From contig NZ_FOHX01000022.1 of the NCBI RefSeq assembly GCF_900111685.1, forward strand, positions 124,001 through 188,000: 64,000 nt of DNA, read 5' to 3'. This document shows, in pieces, positions 1 to 8,010 of this stretch. Within the stretch, counting starts at the first letter, position 1. Each line of letters begins with the position of its first letter. The DNA comes from Nonomuraea wenchangensis (GTDB lineage: Bacteria > Actinomycetota > Actinomycetes > Streptosporangiales > Streptosporangiaceae). The translations under genes were made by a program, and so were the position numbers. The notes beneath the pieces are model-generated. The model was not told the DNA's origin and searched no databases. It worked only from the letters and a program-made list of their open reading frames with translations.

Positions 1-43
1 GACCGGCGGCTTCTTCGGCGGCGACGGCCCGATCCCCTGGTAG
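1..43 (+). CDS. 3' end of an unidentified gene (cut by window edge)
   Basis: Reading from base 2 there is an open frame ending with the TAG at 41-43, giving a glycine- and phenylalanine-rich tail that ends IPW. The stop lies 8 bases before the next ATG and overlaps the region of its ribosome binding site, so the two genes are probably co-transcribed. Too little is present to name the family. Confidence 0.5.
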   Translation, partial: TGGFFGGDGPIPW

Positions 44-51
44 GAGAAGAC

Positions 52-423
52 ATGACCACAATTGTCTCCATCGGTCTGCACCCGAGCGCGATCGACTACA
101 CCGCGCTTCCTGGTCTCGACGAGCAGGCCCTCACGGCGCGGATCGCGCAGGGCGACGCGGCCCTGCGTGAGGCGGGGCTCGAAGTGACGTCCTGTCTCGT
201 CGAAGCCGACCCTGAGGCAGCGGAGAAGACTCTGCGCGACTGTCTGGAGTCCTGGCCCTCCTTCGGCGTGGCGATGATCGGGGCCGGCGTGCGGACGATT
301 CCCGAGCACACCCTGCTCTTCGAACGGCTGATCAACGTGCTGGCCGCCGCGGCGCCGGGGATCCGGTTCTGTTTCAACACCTCGCCGGAGACGACGATCG
401 ACGCGATCCGTCGCCAGTTGTAG
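52..423 (+). CDS. conserved hypothetical protein, 123 aa
   Basis: The ATG is preceded by a good AGGAGA ribosome binding site at 43-48. The protein has no signal peptide or membrane segment. Its middle carries a VAMIGAGVR stretch (about residues 73-81) followed by LFERLINVL and a C-terminal FNTSPETT segment. This pattern is known to me only from small uncharacterised bacterial proteins, with no assigned activity. It sits directly behind the truncated gene at the window edge and probably belongs to its operon. It is convergent with the DsbA-like gene at 554-1174. Function unknown. Confidence 0.75.
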   Translation: MTTIVSIGLHPSAIDYTALPGLDEQALTARIAQGDAALREAGLEVTSCLVEADPEAAEKTLRDCLESWPSFGVAMIGAGVRTIPEHTLLFERLINVLAAAAPGIRFCFNTSPETTIDAIRRQL

Positions 424-553
424 CTGCGGGTCGCCGGGCTCGATGTCGTCCAGAGCTGAGATAGCCGGCGGCTGCTCCGCCGCTACGGCGGCTCTCGGAC
501 CTGATCGGCGCGCCGGCCGGTTCCGCGTCCGGGGTGGCCATTCTCATCCCAGC

Positions 554-1174
554 TCAGAAGCGTGCTGCGCGTTCCAGGAGGCTTGCCAGAGCGGCAGGTT
601 CCTGAACGGCCGACACTGGCGGGGCTCCGTCGATGACGAGTGCCGGCACGCCTCGGATTCCCCTCTGGGCGGCGCGGCGTTCATCGGCTCGGACTTCACC
701 GGTGAACGCGTCGCCGGTCAAAAGTTCACCTATGTGGGCGAGATCAAGTCCGGCCTCGACGCCGAGCGCTTGGAGAACGTCCGGATCGGCGATGTCGCGG
801 CCTTCGGTGTGGTAACCGCGAAGGAGACGTTCCAGGACGGCGTCGGCCAGGCCGCAGGTGGCGGCCAGGTGGATCAGGCGGTGTGCGTCGAAAGAGTTGA
901 CCGGCCGGGCCCGGTGCAGGTTGAGTTCGAGTCCCTCGGCTGCGCCGAGCGCTTGGATATGGGCTACTCGGGCGCTCGCTCGGGCTGGGTCGTTCTGGTA
1001 CGTGGCGATCACCTGCGCCGCCGTCAGGCTGGGAATCCGGCTGCCGTCCGGATCCAGTTCGAAACTGCGCCAGACGACGATCGCATCGCTTCGGGCCTTC
1101 AGGGCGGCGGCCAGTCGTCTCTTGCCGATGTAGCACCAGGGGCACAGGACGTCGAAGTAGACCTCGACTTGCAT
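554..1174 (-). CDS. DsbA/FrnE-family thiol oxidoreductase
   Basis: This 206-aa cytoplasmic protein has a thioredoxin-like fold with a CPWC active site at residues 11-14, immediately after the first beta strand, and the long helical insertion typical of DsbA/FrnE (2-hydroxychromene-2-carboxylate isomerase superfamily) proteins. A GVPA cis-proline loop lies near residue 175. The CxxC pair supports a thiol-disulfide role rather than isomerase activity. There is no signal peptide. It is the last gene of a minus-strand operon (quinone oxidoreductase, MFS pump, this gene) with only 15 bp to the MFS gene, so it probably serves a redox or electrophile-stress response controlled by the divergent TetR gene at 3830. 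Confidence 0.88.
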   Translation of the reverse strand: MQVEVYFDVLCPWCYIGKRRLAAALKARSDAIVVWRSFELDPDGSRIPSLTAAQVIATYQNDPARASARVAHIQALGAAEGLELNLHRARPVNSFDAHRLIHLAATCGLADAVLERLLRGYHTEGRDIADPDVLQALGVEAGLDLAHIGELLTGDAFTGEVRADERRAAQRGIRGVPALVIDGAPPVSAVQEPAALASLLERAARF

Positions 1175-1189
1175 GAGCGCTCGGTCCTT

Positions 1190-2770
1190 TCAGTCGAAGG
1201 CTGGGGTGGGCGTCGTGGCCTGTTCGGGCCGGCTCGGTGATTGTGGCGGGGTCGTGCGCCACAGGATCAGGGGCAGCAGGGCGAGCACGATGAGCAGGGG
1301 AATCGTGATGAGCGCGTGCACATGAAGGCTGTGGGCGAACGCGTCCCTGGCGGTCTGGGCCAAAGGGATGCCGAGGCTTTCGGGGAGTCGCCGGGCTGCC
1401 TGGAGTGCGGCGGGCAACGTCTCCCGGGCGGGTTCGGCGACCTGGGAAGGGACACCGGGAGGCGCATGGCCGATCATGTAGCTGCCGTAGACGCCGGTGG
1501 CGATGCTGCCGAGCACGGCGATGCCGAGCGCTCCGCCGAGTTCGGCGCCGGTCTCGGAGATCGCTGAGGCGGCCCCCGCGCGTTCGGGGGGTGCCGCGCC
1601 GACGACCAGGTTGGTTCCCAGCGACAGGAACGGGGTCAGCCCGGCGAAGAGAAGGAAGGAGCCGGACACCAGGATGACGGGGTCTGTGTCCACCTGGGTG
1701 AGCAGGATGGGACCGATGACGGCGAACGCGGCGCCGGCACTCATGAGGACGGCTGGGCGGATCCGGCCGGTGAGACTGGAGACCAGCAGGGCCACGACGG
1801 TACCGGCGACCGCGCTGGGCAACTGCCACAGGCCGGCCTCCAACGGAGACAAGCCGAGCACCAGCTGCAGGTATTGCGAGGTCAGCAGGCTGGTCCCGAA
1901 CAGCACGATCCCGACCAGCACCATGCCCGTGACGGATACGGCGAAGGCGGGGATGCCGAACAATCCCAGGTCCAAGAGCGGGTCGGCCAGCCGTCGCTGG
2001 CGGCGTACGAAGACCGCGCCGATCATCAGGCCCGCGACCAGGACACCGGCGGACGGCAGGGCGAAGCCGCGGACGGCGAGATCCTTGATGCCGAATACGA
2101 TCGTCAGAGGAGTCAGCAGCGACAGGACCACACTGACCGCGTCCAGCCGCCCGGAAGCCGAAGCGCGAGATTCAGGGATCAGGAAAGGGCCGGTGGCCAG
2201 CAGCAGGGCCATGGCCGGAAGGGCGAGCAGGAACACCGCGCCCCACCAGAAGTACTGCAGCAGCACACCGCCGACCAGCGGGCCGAGCGCACCGCCGCCC
2301 ATGAACGCCATCATCCAGATCGTGATGGCCAGGGTGCGCTGCCGGACATCGAGGAACAGGGCGCGGATCATCGCCAGCGAGGCCGGCGCCAGCGCGGCGG
2401 CGGCCACTCCCTGGACGGCCCGTGCCGCGATGAGCGGGCCGGCGCCGGGGGCGTAGGCGGCGATGACGGATGCGCAGGTGAAGGCGACGGCGCCGCCCAG
2501 CAGGATCCGGCGGTGCCCGAGACGGTCGCCGAGCGTACCCATCGTGACCAGCGATCCGGCGACCATGAAACCGTAGATGTCGGTGATCCATAGCAGCTGG
2601 GGACCGTCGGGTTCCAGTTCGGCGCTCAGGCTCGGCAGCGCCAGATAGAGCACCGACATGTTCATCATGACCAACACGGCGGGGATGCCCAGGACCGCCA
2701 AGGCGATCCACTCCCGGACTCCGGCTCTGGGAGAGGGTTCGGGAGACATGTGGGTTCCGAGCTCAGCCAC
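1190..2770 (-). CDS. MFS drug exporter, DHA2 (EmrB/QacA) family
   Basis: The 526-aa protein has about 14 predicted membrane segments. It shows the motif A loop GDRLGHRRI after the second segment and a conserved MNMSVLYLALPSL first helix like QacA/EmrB proton-driven exporters. The C-terminal tail after the last helix is hydrophilic and proline-rich. The longest frame starts with GTG at 2770, overlapping the upstream quinone oxidoreductase stop at 2763-2765. An in-frame ATG at 2749 is an alternative, and neither has a strong ribosome binding site, so translation is probably coupled. The substrate is not readable from sequence. The operon context (oxidoreductase, DsbA-like, TetR) suggests export of a small electrophilic or quinone-like compound. 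Confidence 0.9.
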   Translation of the reverse strand: MAELGTHMSPEPSPRAGVREWIALAVLGIPAVLVMMNMSVLYLALPSLSAELEPDGPQLLWITDIYGFMVAGSLVTMGTLGDRLGHRRILLGGAVAFTCASVIAAYAPGAGPLIAARAVQGVAAAALAPASLAMIRALFLDVRQRTLAITIWMMAFMGGGALGPLVGGVLLQYFWWGAVFLLALPAMALLLATGPFLIPESRASASGRLDAVSVVLSLLTPLTIVFGIKDLAVRGFALPSAGVLVAGLMIGAVFVRRQRRLADPLLDLGLFGIPAFAVSVTGMVLVGIVLFGTSLLTSQYLQLVLGLSPLEAGLWQLPSAVAGTVVALLVSSLTGRIRPAVLMSAGAAFAVIGPILLTQVDTDPVILVSGSFLLFAGLTPFLSLGTNLVVGAAPPERAGAASAISETGAELGGALGIAVLGSIATGVYGSYMIGHAPPGVPSQVAEPARETLPAALQAARRLPESLGIPLAQTARDAFAHSLHVHALITIPLLIVLALLPLILWRTTPPQSPSRPEQATTPTPAFD

Positions 2771-3746
2771 GCGTGTCGCCGGCGGGGATGAGCAAGGTCT
2801 TGCCGGTGGTGGTCCGCGACTCGATCGCTCGATGCGCGGCGGCTGCCGACTCGAGCGGGAAGGTCTGGCCGATGACCGGCCGCAATCTCCCGGCGGCCGC
2901 GAGGTTCAGCGCGTCGGCGATGAGCGCGCGGGTCTGGGCCGGGGTCGGCGCGGCGGTGAGGCCGATGACGCCGATGGAGCGTGCCCGGAGCCGGCCTTCG
3001 TCGAGCTCGGCGTCGGCGCCGCTGGCCATTCCGTAGATGCTCACGCGTCCGCCTTCACGTAGCGCCCCGATCGCCTCGGTGCCGATCCGTCCGCCGACCC
3101 CGTCGAAGACGAGATCGAGTCCGACGCCGCCGGTCGCCTTCATCACCCGATCCAGCCAGTCAGGCCGGGAGTAGTCGACGTAGGAGGCCGCGCCCAGCGA
3201 GGTGACCAGCTCGGCCTTGCCGGCGCCTCGGGCGGCGCCGATCACGTGGGCATCCGCGGCGGCGGCGAGTTGCACCAGCAGGCTGCCGACACCTCCTCCC
3301 GCGGCCTCCACGAGAACCCGCTCCGACGGCTTGATCTCCGCCTGCCGGGACAGCAGCAGCGCCGTACGCCCGTCGGCCAGCAACGCGACCGCGTCCTTCA
3401 GCTCCAGACCCTCGGGAACCGGAACCGCATCCCGCGCCCGTGCCAGCGCCAGCTCGGCGTAACCGCCCTCGCCGCCGGTGGTGGTGACCACGACCGTCCC
3501 CACCAGGGCCGGGTCCACGTCCGGTCCGGCGGCGACGATGCGACCGCCCACGCCATTGCCGGGTATGCGGGGTAGCGCGGGCCTGCCGAACGGCCCGTTG
3601 CCCGAGCGCACCTGCGTCTCGACGAACGTGATGCTCGCGTACGCCACCGCGACGAGCACCTGCCCCGGCCCTGGCACGGGATCTTCGACCTGCCGGATCC
3701 GCAAGACCTCCGGGCCGCCGAACTCTTCCATCACCACAGCTCGCAT
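2763..3746 (-). CDS. NADPH:quinone oxidoreductase-like medium-chain dehydrogenase
   Basis: The 327-aa protein has a GroES-like N-terminal domain (about 1-115) and a Rossmann domain with the nucleotide-binding motif GGGVGSLLVQLA near residues 150-161. It lacks the cysteine/histidine set for catalytic and structural zinc, so it belongs to the zinc-free quinone oxidoreductase (QOR) branch of medium-chain dehydrogenases, which reduces quinones or enones with NADPH. It is the first gene of the minus-strand operon and diverges from the TetR gene at 3830 across an 83-bp gap carrying inverted and direct repeats. A TetR-controlled response to a reactive carbonyl or quinone is the simplest reading. Confidence 0.88.
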   Translation of the reverse strand: MRAVVMEEFGGPEVLRIRQVEDPVPGPGQVLVAVAYASITFVETQVRSGNGPFGRPALPRIPGNGVGGRIVAAGPDVDPALVGTVVVTTTGGEGGYAELALARARDAVPVPEGLELKDAVALLADGRTALLLSRQAEIKPSERVLVEAAGGGVGSLLVQLAAAADAHVIGAARGAGKAELVTSLGAASYVDYSRPDWLDRVMKATGGVGLDLVFDGVGGRIGTEAIGALREGGRVSIYGMASGADAELDEGRLRARSIGVIGLTAAPTPAQTRALIADALNLAAAGRLRPVIGQTFPLESAAAAHRAIESRTTTGKTLLIPAGDTRG

Positions 3747-3753
3747 GGCTCCT

Positions 3754-3808
3754 CCAAACGGACAGATTCGCTTCGTTTGGGAAAGCTATAACGGAGTGAA
3801 TCGCTTCG
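3754..3808. promoter_or_regulatory. divergent operator region of the TetR/quinone reductase pair
   Basis: A perfect 7-bp inverted repeat CCAAACG (3754-3760) / CGTTTGG (3774-3780) is separated by 13 bp. A direct repeat GATTCGCTTCG (3765-3775) / GAATCGCTTCG (3798-3808) overlaps it. The repeats fill the gap between the two divergent genes, where TetR operators normally lie. A TACAGT hexamer at 3818-3823 sits 6 bases before the TetR ATG, which would fit a leaderless transcript. Confidence 0.5.
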
Positions 3809-3829
3809 CAAGGCGACTACAGTGAGCGC

Positions 3830-4513
3830 ATGGCACGCAAAGCTCCCCGGCACGCAGAAGCCGAACGCAACGACCACGCCCTTCTGGAGGCCGCCAAGAA
3901 GGTCCTGGCCGTGGACGGAGCGCACGCGTCGGTGGCGACGATCGCCGCACGCGCCGGAGTCGGCATCGCCAGCCTCTATCGCCGCTACCGTTCCAAGGAC
4001 GAGCTGTTCCAGCACCTGTGCGCGCTGTCCCTCGACCAGTGGATCTCGGCCGCCGAACGCGGCCTGCAGCATGACGACCCCTGGGAAGGGCTCGCCCACT
4101 ACATCGGCGCCTGCGTGGAGTTCAGCGGCGGCTCCCTCGGGCCGCTGGCCGGCACGATCGCCGTCACCGACGAGATGGCCGCCAAGTTCACCAGGTCCGA
4201 GGAGCTGATGCGAGACCTGGTGGACCGCGCGCATGCTGCTGGAGTGCTCCGATCGGACGCCACGGCCATGGACATCTCGCTACTGATCGAACAACTCGGC
4301 AAGTCCCCCCTGATCGAACAGCTCGACCGGCAGGGCCGCGCCGACCTGATCGAGGCAGCCCACAACGCCCGAAAGCGTACGATCGCCATCGCTCTCGACG
4401 GCCTGCGCCCCCGCCACCCCCAACTGCCCGGGACCGCGCCCTCCCCCGCCCTCCTCGCTGAACGCTGGGAGCACACCCCCACAGACTCGACGAGGCCGCC
4501 AGAACGGTCATAG
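3830..4513 (+). CDS. TetR-family transcriptional regulator
   Basis: The 227-aa protein has the TetR N-terminal helix-turn-helix at about residues 15-60 (helix pattern VATIAARAGVGIASLYRRY, then FxxKDEL-like RSKDELF) and a divergent ligand-binding domain. The sequence fits the subgroup with a C-terminal SBP-like helical domain. It is transcribed divergently from the quinone oxidoreductase/MFS/DsbA operon and is presumably its repressor, released by the compound that operon handles. The ATG start is supported by the helix-turn-helix position. The last 30 residues are proline-rich and probably disordered. Confidence 0.9.
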   Translation: MARKAPRHAEAERNDHALLEAAKKVLAVDGAHASVATIAARAGVGIASLYRRYRSKDELFQHLCALSLDQWISAAERGLQHDDPWEGLAHYIGACVEFSGGSLGPLAGTIAVTDEMAAKFTRSEELMRDLVDRAHAAGVLRSDATAMDISLLIEQLGKSPLIEQLDRQGRADLIEAAHNARKRTIAIALDGLRPRHPQLPGTAPSPALLAERWEHTPTDSTRPPERS

Positions 4514-4732
4514 ATCAAGAGGGTCGGTGGACACAAAGGCATGGCCTGCGCCGTGGCGGGAGAGGCCCCACAGTTCGGCGTCAGGCTGTCCTGGACCAGG
4601 GACCAGTTTGTCTGCGGCACACCTGACATGGTCGAGGTCGGCTTCGAGCTCGACCAGCACCTGAGCCGCCGCACTCGCACCATGCCGGACGAGCCCGAGC
4701 AGGAGGTGCTCAGTGCCGATGCGGTCGAATGC

Positions 4733-5197
4733 TCATGCGGGTTCGTCGAGTTTGCGGGCGATGTCCTCCAGGGCGGACAGGTCGGCGGGTGAGAGCCGGT
4801 CGATGACGTGGCGGCGGACCGATTCCAGGTGGGCAGGGGCGGCGTCCTCCAGCGTCTCCAAGCCGTGCTCGGTGAGGACGAGATAGCAGCCCCGGCCGTC
4901 GTCCGGGTCGGGTTCGCGGCGCAGCAGGCCGCGGGCCTCCATGCGGGTGGCGTGGCGGGACAGGCGGCTGCGCGACCAGCCCATCTTGGTGGCCTGCTCG
5001 CCCAGCGTGCTGGTGCGGCCTGGCCGTTCGGAGAGGGTGCTGAGCACCTCGTAGTCCGGCTCGGACAGGCCGAGCGCGGCCAGGTCGTGGGCGGTGCGGG
5101 TCTGGATCGCGATCATCATGCGGCGCAGGGCGCGCCAGGCGCGTTCCTCGTCGGCGTCGAGCCAGCGCACCGCCTCATGAACTCGCTTCGTTGACAT
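4733..5197 (-). CDS. MarR-family transcriptional regulator
   Basis: The 154-aa protein has the MarR winged helix: a helix-turn-helix at about residues 60-90 (STLGEQATKMGWSRSRLSRH) and a wing with the DPDDGRG signature near 96-102, followed by the C-terminal dimerisation helix. It diverges from the flavin reductase-acetyltransferase fusion. Its own ATG (reverse complement of 5195-5197) lies inside one arm of a long palindrome, which makes it an obvious autoregulator and repressor of the neighbour. The 219 bp between the TetR stop at 4513 and this gene holds no convincing gene. Confidence 0.9.
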   Translation of the reverse strand: MSTKRVHEAVRWLDADEERAWRALRRMMIAIQTRTAHDLAALGLSEPDYEVLSTLSERPGRTSTLGEQATKMGWSRSRLSRHATRMEARGLLRREPDPDDGRGCYLVLTEHGLETLEDAAPAHLESVRRHVIDRLSPADLSALEDIARKLDEPA

Positions 5198-5238
5198 GTA
5201 AACAAGATACCAGCTACGTTCGTTTACATGTCAACGAA
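5187..5238. promoter_or_regulatory. 17-bp-arm palindrome with two overlapping, apparently leaderless divergent promoters
   Basis: Left arm 5187-5203 (TTCGTTGACATGTAAAC) and right arm 5222-5238 are perfect reverse complements, separated by 18 bp. Each arm contains a start codon (MarR ATG at 5197-5195, fusion-gene ATG at 5228-5230) and the -35 TTGACA of the opposite promoter. Plus strand: TTGACA 5191-5196, 18-bp spacer, TACGTT 5215-5220, seven bases, then ATG. Minus strand: TTGACA 5234-5229, 19-bp spacer, TATCTT 5209-5204, six bases, then ATG. Transcription would start at or next to each ATG. As a side effect both proteins begin MSTK. Confidence 0.8.
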
Positions 5239-6349
5239 ACCTCTGCGGATCGTGATTCTCATCTGCAGCACCCGCCCCGGCGCCCTCGGCCCGGCCATCG
5301 GCCAATGGCTCACCGACACCATCACCCCAAGGGCCGACGAACTGGGCGCGGAACTCCTGCCGGTCTCCCTCGCCGACCTCGCCCTGCCCTTCCTCGACGA
5401 GGAGGACGTACCCGCCTCCGGCCGCTACCGGCACCAGCACACCCAGCGATGGAGCGCGACGGTCGAGGCCGCGGACGGCTTCATCGCCGTCACCCCCGAG
5501 TACAACTACGGCATGCCCGCCGCCTTCAAGAACGCCCTCGACTACCTCGGCCACGAATGGGCGTGGAAGCCGATGGGGTTCGTCAGCTACGGCAACACCT
5601 CGGCGGGCACCCGATCGGTCCAGCACGCCAGGCAGGTCGTGACCACACTGCGGCTGGTGCCACTGGGCGCCACGCTCGCCCTGCGCATCGCGGACACGAT
5701 CGCCGACGGACGGCTGCGCCCCGACACCGGCCGTGAGCAAGTCGCCATCGGAGTCCTCGACGAACTCGTCCGCCTCGCCCACGCCCTGCGGCCCATGCGC
5801 GAGCGATCCCACCCGGCATCACGGACAACGCCACTGCCCGGCACCTACACGAGAGCACTGACCCCCGACGACGCCGCCGACGTGCTGGTGCTCCAGCGCT
5901 GCTGCTGGGTCGAGGAGGCCCTGGCCAACGACACCCTGGCCATCCCCGCCCTTCAGGAGTCGCTCCAGCAGGTGCGCGCATGGCTGGCCACCTGGCAGGC
6001 CACCGGCCTGTGGAGGGACGGCCGCCTCCTCGGCATGGTACGCACTCGTCGCATCGACGACGACTGGCACGTGGGCCGCCTCGCCGTCGTCCCCGACCTG
6101 CGCGGCCAGGGCGTCGGACGCCGGCTGCTGCACGAGGCCGAAGCCGCACGCGACGTCGGCTGCCGCCGCATCGTGCTGTCCACCGGAGCCCGGAGCCAGC
6201 GCAACATCAGCCTCTACCACTCCCAGGGGTACCGCACCGAGTCGTCCGACGGCGCGACGGCCACTCTCGTCAAGCCCGTGCTCGCCGACGGCGCTGCCGG
6301 CGTACGGGCTCAAGCGCAGGGCCACGTACAAGCAGACGTGCAGGGATGA
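5228..6349 (+). CDS. NADPH-dependent FMN reductase fused to a GNAT acetyltransferase
   Basis: Residues 1-190 form a flavodoxin-like NADPH-dependent FMN reductase (SsuE/azoreductase type). They include the ICSTRPG phosphate-binding loop near 12-18 and the TPEYNYGMP motif at 89-97. After a short linker, residues about 205-350 form a complete GNAT N-acetyltransferase with the acetyl-CoA loop LRGQGVGRRLL at 291-301 and a conserved NISLYHSQGY C-terminal strand. Flavin reductases of this family are usually about 190 aa, so this is a genuine two-domain fusion with no internal stop. It diverges from a MarR gene, which suggests induction by an aromatic or quinone-type compound. Reduction followed by acetylation of the product would be one logical use. 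Confidence 0.85.
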   Translation: MSTKPLRIVILICSTRPGALGPAIGQWLTDTITPRADELGAELLPVSLADLALPFLDEEDVPASGRYRHQHTQRWSATVEAADGFIAVTPEYNYGMPAAFKNALDYLGHEWAWKPMGFVSYGNTSAGTRSVQHARQVVTTLRLVPLGATLALRIADTIADGRLRPDTGREQVAIGVLDELVRLAHALRPMRERSHPASRTTPLPGTYTRALTPDDAADVLVLQRCCWVEEALANDTLAIPALQESLQQVRAWLATWQATGLWRDGRLLGMVRTRRIDDDWHVGRLAVVPDLRGQGVGRRLLHEAEAARDVGCRRIVLSTGARSQRNISLYHSQGYRTESSDGATATLVKPVLADGAAGVRAQAQGHVQADVQG

Positions 6350-6741
6350 TCGAGGCGTCGGTCGTGGTGTCGAGAGTTCGTGATCGTGGAGCCTGGCGAG
6401 GTGGTTGCTGATCACCTCGATGGGGGCGGGTCACGGTGGTGCTCGGTGACACCTCCAGCCACGGCCCGCGGCCGAGCCGGTGCTGATGACGAATCGCATC
6501 GGTCCGACAAGGTCGGGGTCAGTGGGGCCGAGCCTCGGATTCGACCTCGTCACGTGGCCGTTCGACCAGAGGAAGCAGCCAGATGGACGCCTTGCCGAGC
6601 GGCACCGCGTGATGGTTGGGCGGCGCTTGGCCCCCTGTCCGTCGAGGATGATCAGCCACGTGTGCCCCGGCTTGCTCTCAAGGATCCTGCGCATCTCGAC
6701 CGTCACCCGGTCTGCTGATGATGCTCGGCGAGCATGGCCGC
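6350..6741. other. 392-bp gap without a convincing gene
   Basis: All six frames are open for short stretches but none shows a ribosome binding site, recognisable motif or actinomycete codon bias. The minus strand between about 6600 and 6720 encodes a patch resembling real protein (a PGHTWLIILDGQGAK stretch) without a start or family match that I recognise. It may be the remains of a decayed gene. Confidence 0.4.
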
Positions 6742-7113
6742 TCACGGTGATTCGAGAAACCGTCTGGTCTCCGGGCCTGCGAAGGCGTACCCAGGAGACT
6801 GCGCGTCCAGGTACTTGAGGACTCGGATGATCACACATTCTCGGATCATGTTCGACGGATCGTCACACGTGAGGAGCGCTTCCGTGACTGCATAGCAGCG
6901 TTCGAGCACCGGGACGTCCGCTTTGGAGACGGCAGGCTCGAACACCTCCCACCAGAAAACCTCGGACATCAACCCGTACACGTTGTCGAGGAACGGCTCA
7001 CGGTCGTGATCGGCGGCGTCCGCGATCTCCCTCGCTTCCCATGCAGCCAGAACCGGCCGAGCCTCGGGCAGCTCCGACCGGAGGAACTCGCGCAGCGTCG
7101 CAACACCAACCAT
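6742..7113 (-). CDS. hypothetical protein, 123 aa (DUF7674-like)
   Basis: The small acidic cytoplasmic protein has a coherent alpha-helical composition, with WEVFEPAV and VLERCYAVTEALL segments and aromatic residues spaced as in helical-repeat proteins. Its architecture resembles small actinobacterial proteins grouped under a DUF often found in toxin-immunity contexts, but I cannot assign a function. It stands alone, flanked by the gap at 6350-6741 and by decayed IS material at 7155 onward. No signal peptide or transmembrane helix is present. Confidence 0.6.
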   Translation of the reverse strand: MVGVATLREFLRSELPEARPVLAAWEAREIADAADHDREPFLDNVYGLMSEVFWWEVFEPAVSKADVPVLERCYAVTEALLTCDDPSNMIRECVIIRVLKYLDAQSPGYAFAGPETRRFLESP

Positions 7114-7154
7114 GGCGTGAAGCTACCTGATCAGACCTGGCCGAACTGGTACGC

Positions 7155-7640
7155 ATGCCTGGCGGCCCGAGCCGGACGGCACCCCGTAGTCCGGTCAAAG
7201 GGCAACTTGAGTTGAGTGAGCGGGTCATCGCTCGGATCCGCACCATCGCCGCCCAGCTGGGGCTTCCTCACCTGGCCGAGCATCTGGGCGCCTTCGTCGC
7301 CCAGGCCGATGAGGCTCAGATGGAATGCGCCGTCCGGGAGGAGCTCAGTCCGAGCTGGATGCCCGAAAGGTCCGCGACCTGGCCACCCGAGGCCAGGGCC
7401 GATACTCCGCTGCTGGGCGGGCAGGCCCCACATCGCCGTCGCGCTGGCGGTCGCGGCCTGCGGGGCTGGTTTCAGCGTCTACTTCACCACGCCGGTTGAC
7501 ATTGGTCCGGCAGCTCAAAGCCGCCGATGCCATCAGCCGTCCGGACTCCAAGCTGCGCACCTCCTCCGCCCTCAGATCCTGGTGCTGGACGAGGTCGGAT
7601 ACCTCCCGCCGGCCCGCGACGAGGCCAGGTACGGCCTGCT
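7155..7640 (+). pseudogene. istB: decayed istB (IS21-family ATP-binding helper) remnant
   Basis: Pieces of an IS21 IstB protein appear in order but in different frames. The N-terminal LGLPHLAEHLGAFVAQAD lies in frame 3 near 7255-7310. LDARKVRDLAT lies in frame 2 near 7340. VALAVAACGAGFSVYFTT lies in frame 1 near 7440-7495. VRQLKAADAI returns to frame 2 near 7507. ILVLDEVGYLPPARDEA (Walker B region) returns to frame 1 near 7575-7625. At least four frameshifts and loss of the Walker A segment make it non-functional. The partner istA is absent. Confidence 0.85.
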
Positions 7641-7911
7641 GCAAACGCGGCTGCTGCCCTGGAAGGAAATCGAAGAGGACGGCTGGCACACCACCAGTGA
7701 CCTGCTCATCCAGCAATACGTTCTCTTCCCCGACCGTGGCTGGATCCTGCTGGGCGGGGTCGTCCGGGCGCCCCGGCCGCCTGCGGCCACGGACGCGTAC
7801 ATGCTGACGTGGGCTGAGGACGCGCTCGGCTTGGCCGATCCTCCGGCATGGCTGCCCGGACCGGAACATGACGGCACGTGGTACGCAGCCCTGCCCGACA
7901 AGAAGCCCTAG
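7641..7911 (+). pseudogene. 3' fragment of an unknown gene fused to the istB remnant
   Basis: In frame with the last istB piece, an 87-residue stretch follows that does not belong to IstB. It has normal protein composition (LLPWKEIEEDGWHTTSD, later a YMLTWAEDALGL segment) and a proper TAG at 7909-7911. It looks like the 3' end of a gene interrupted or deleted by the IS element. The family is not recognised. Confidence 0.4.
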
Positions 7912-8010
7912 GGCGTAGGCCGTCGCCCGGGCGGCAGAAACAGCGGAACAGCCTCTGAGAGTTCTTGCACGTCAAGGAGTACGCCGACAGGCGCCGCCGG
8001 GGTTCCCGGC

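Noticed and set aside
443..1240. A plus-strand frame opposite the DsbA-like gene
   Set aside because: No motif and no ribosome binding site, whereas the reverse strand has an intact CPWC active site.
4541..4792. An 83-codon ORF after the TetR gene
   Set aside because: Overlaps the MarR 3' end antisense and lacks a ribosome binding site or motif.
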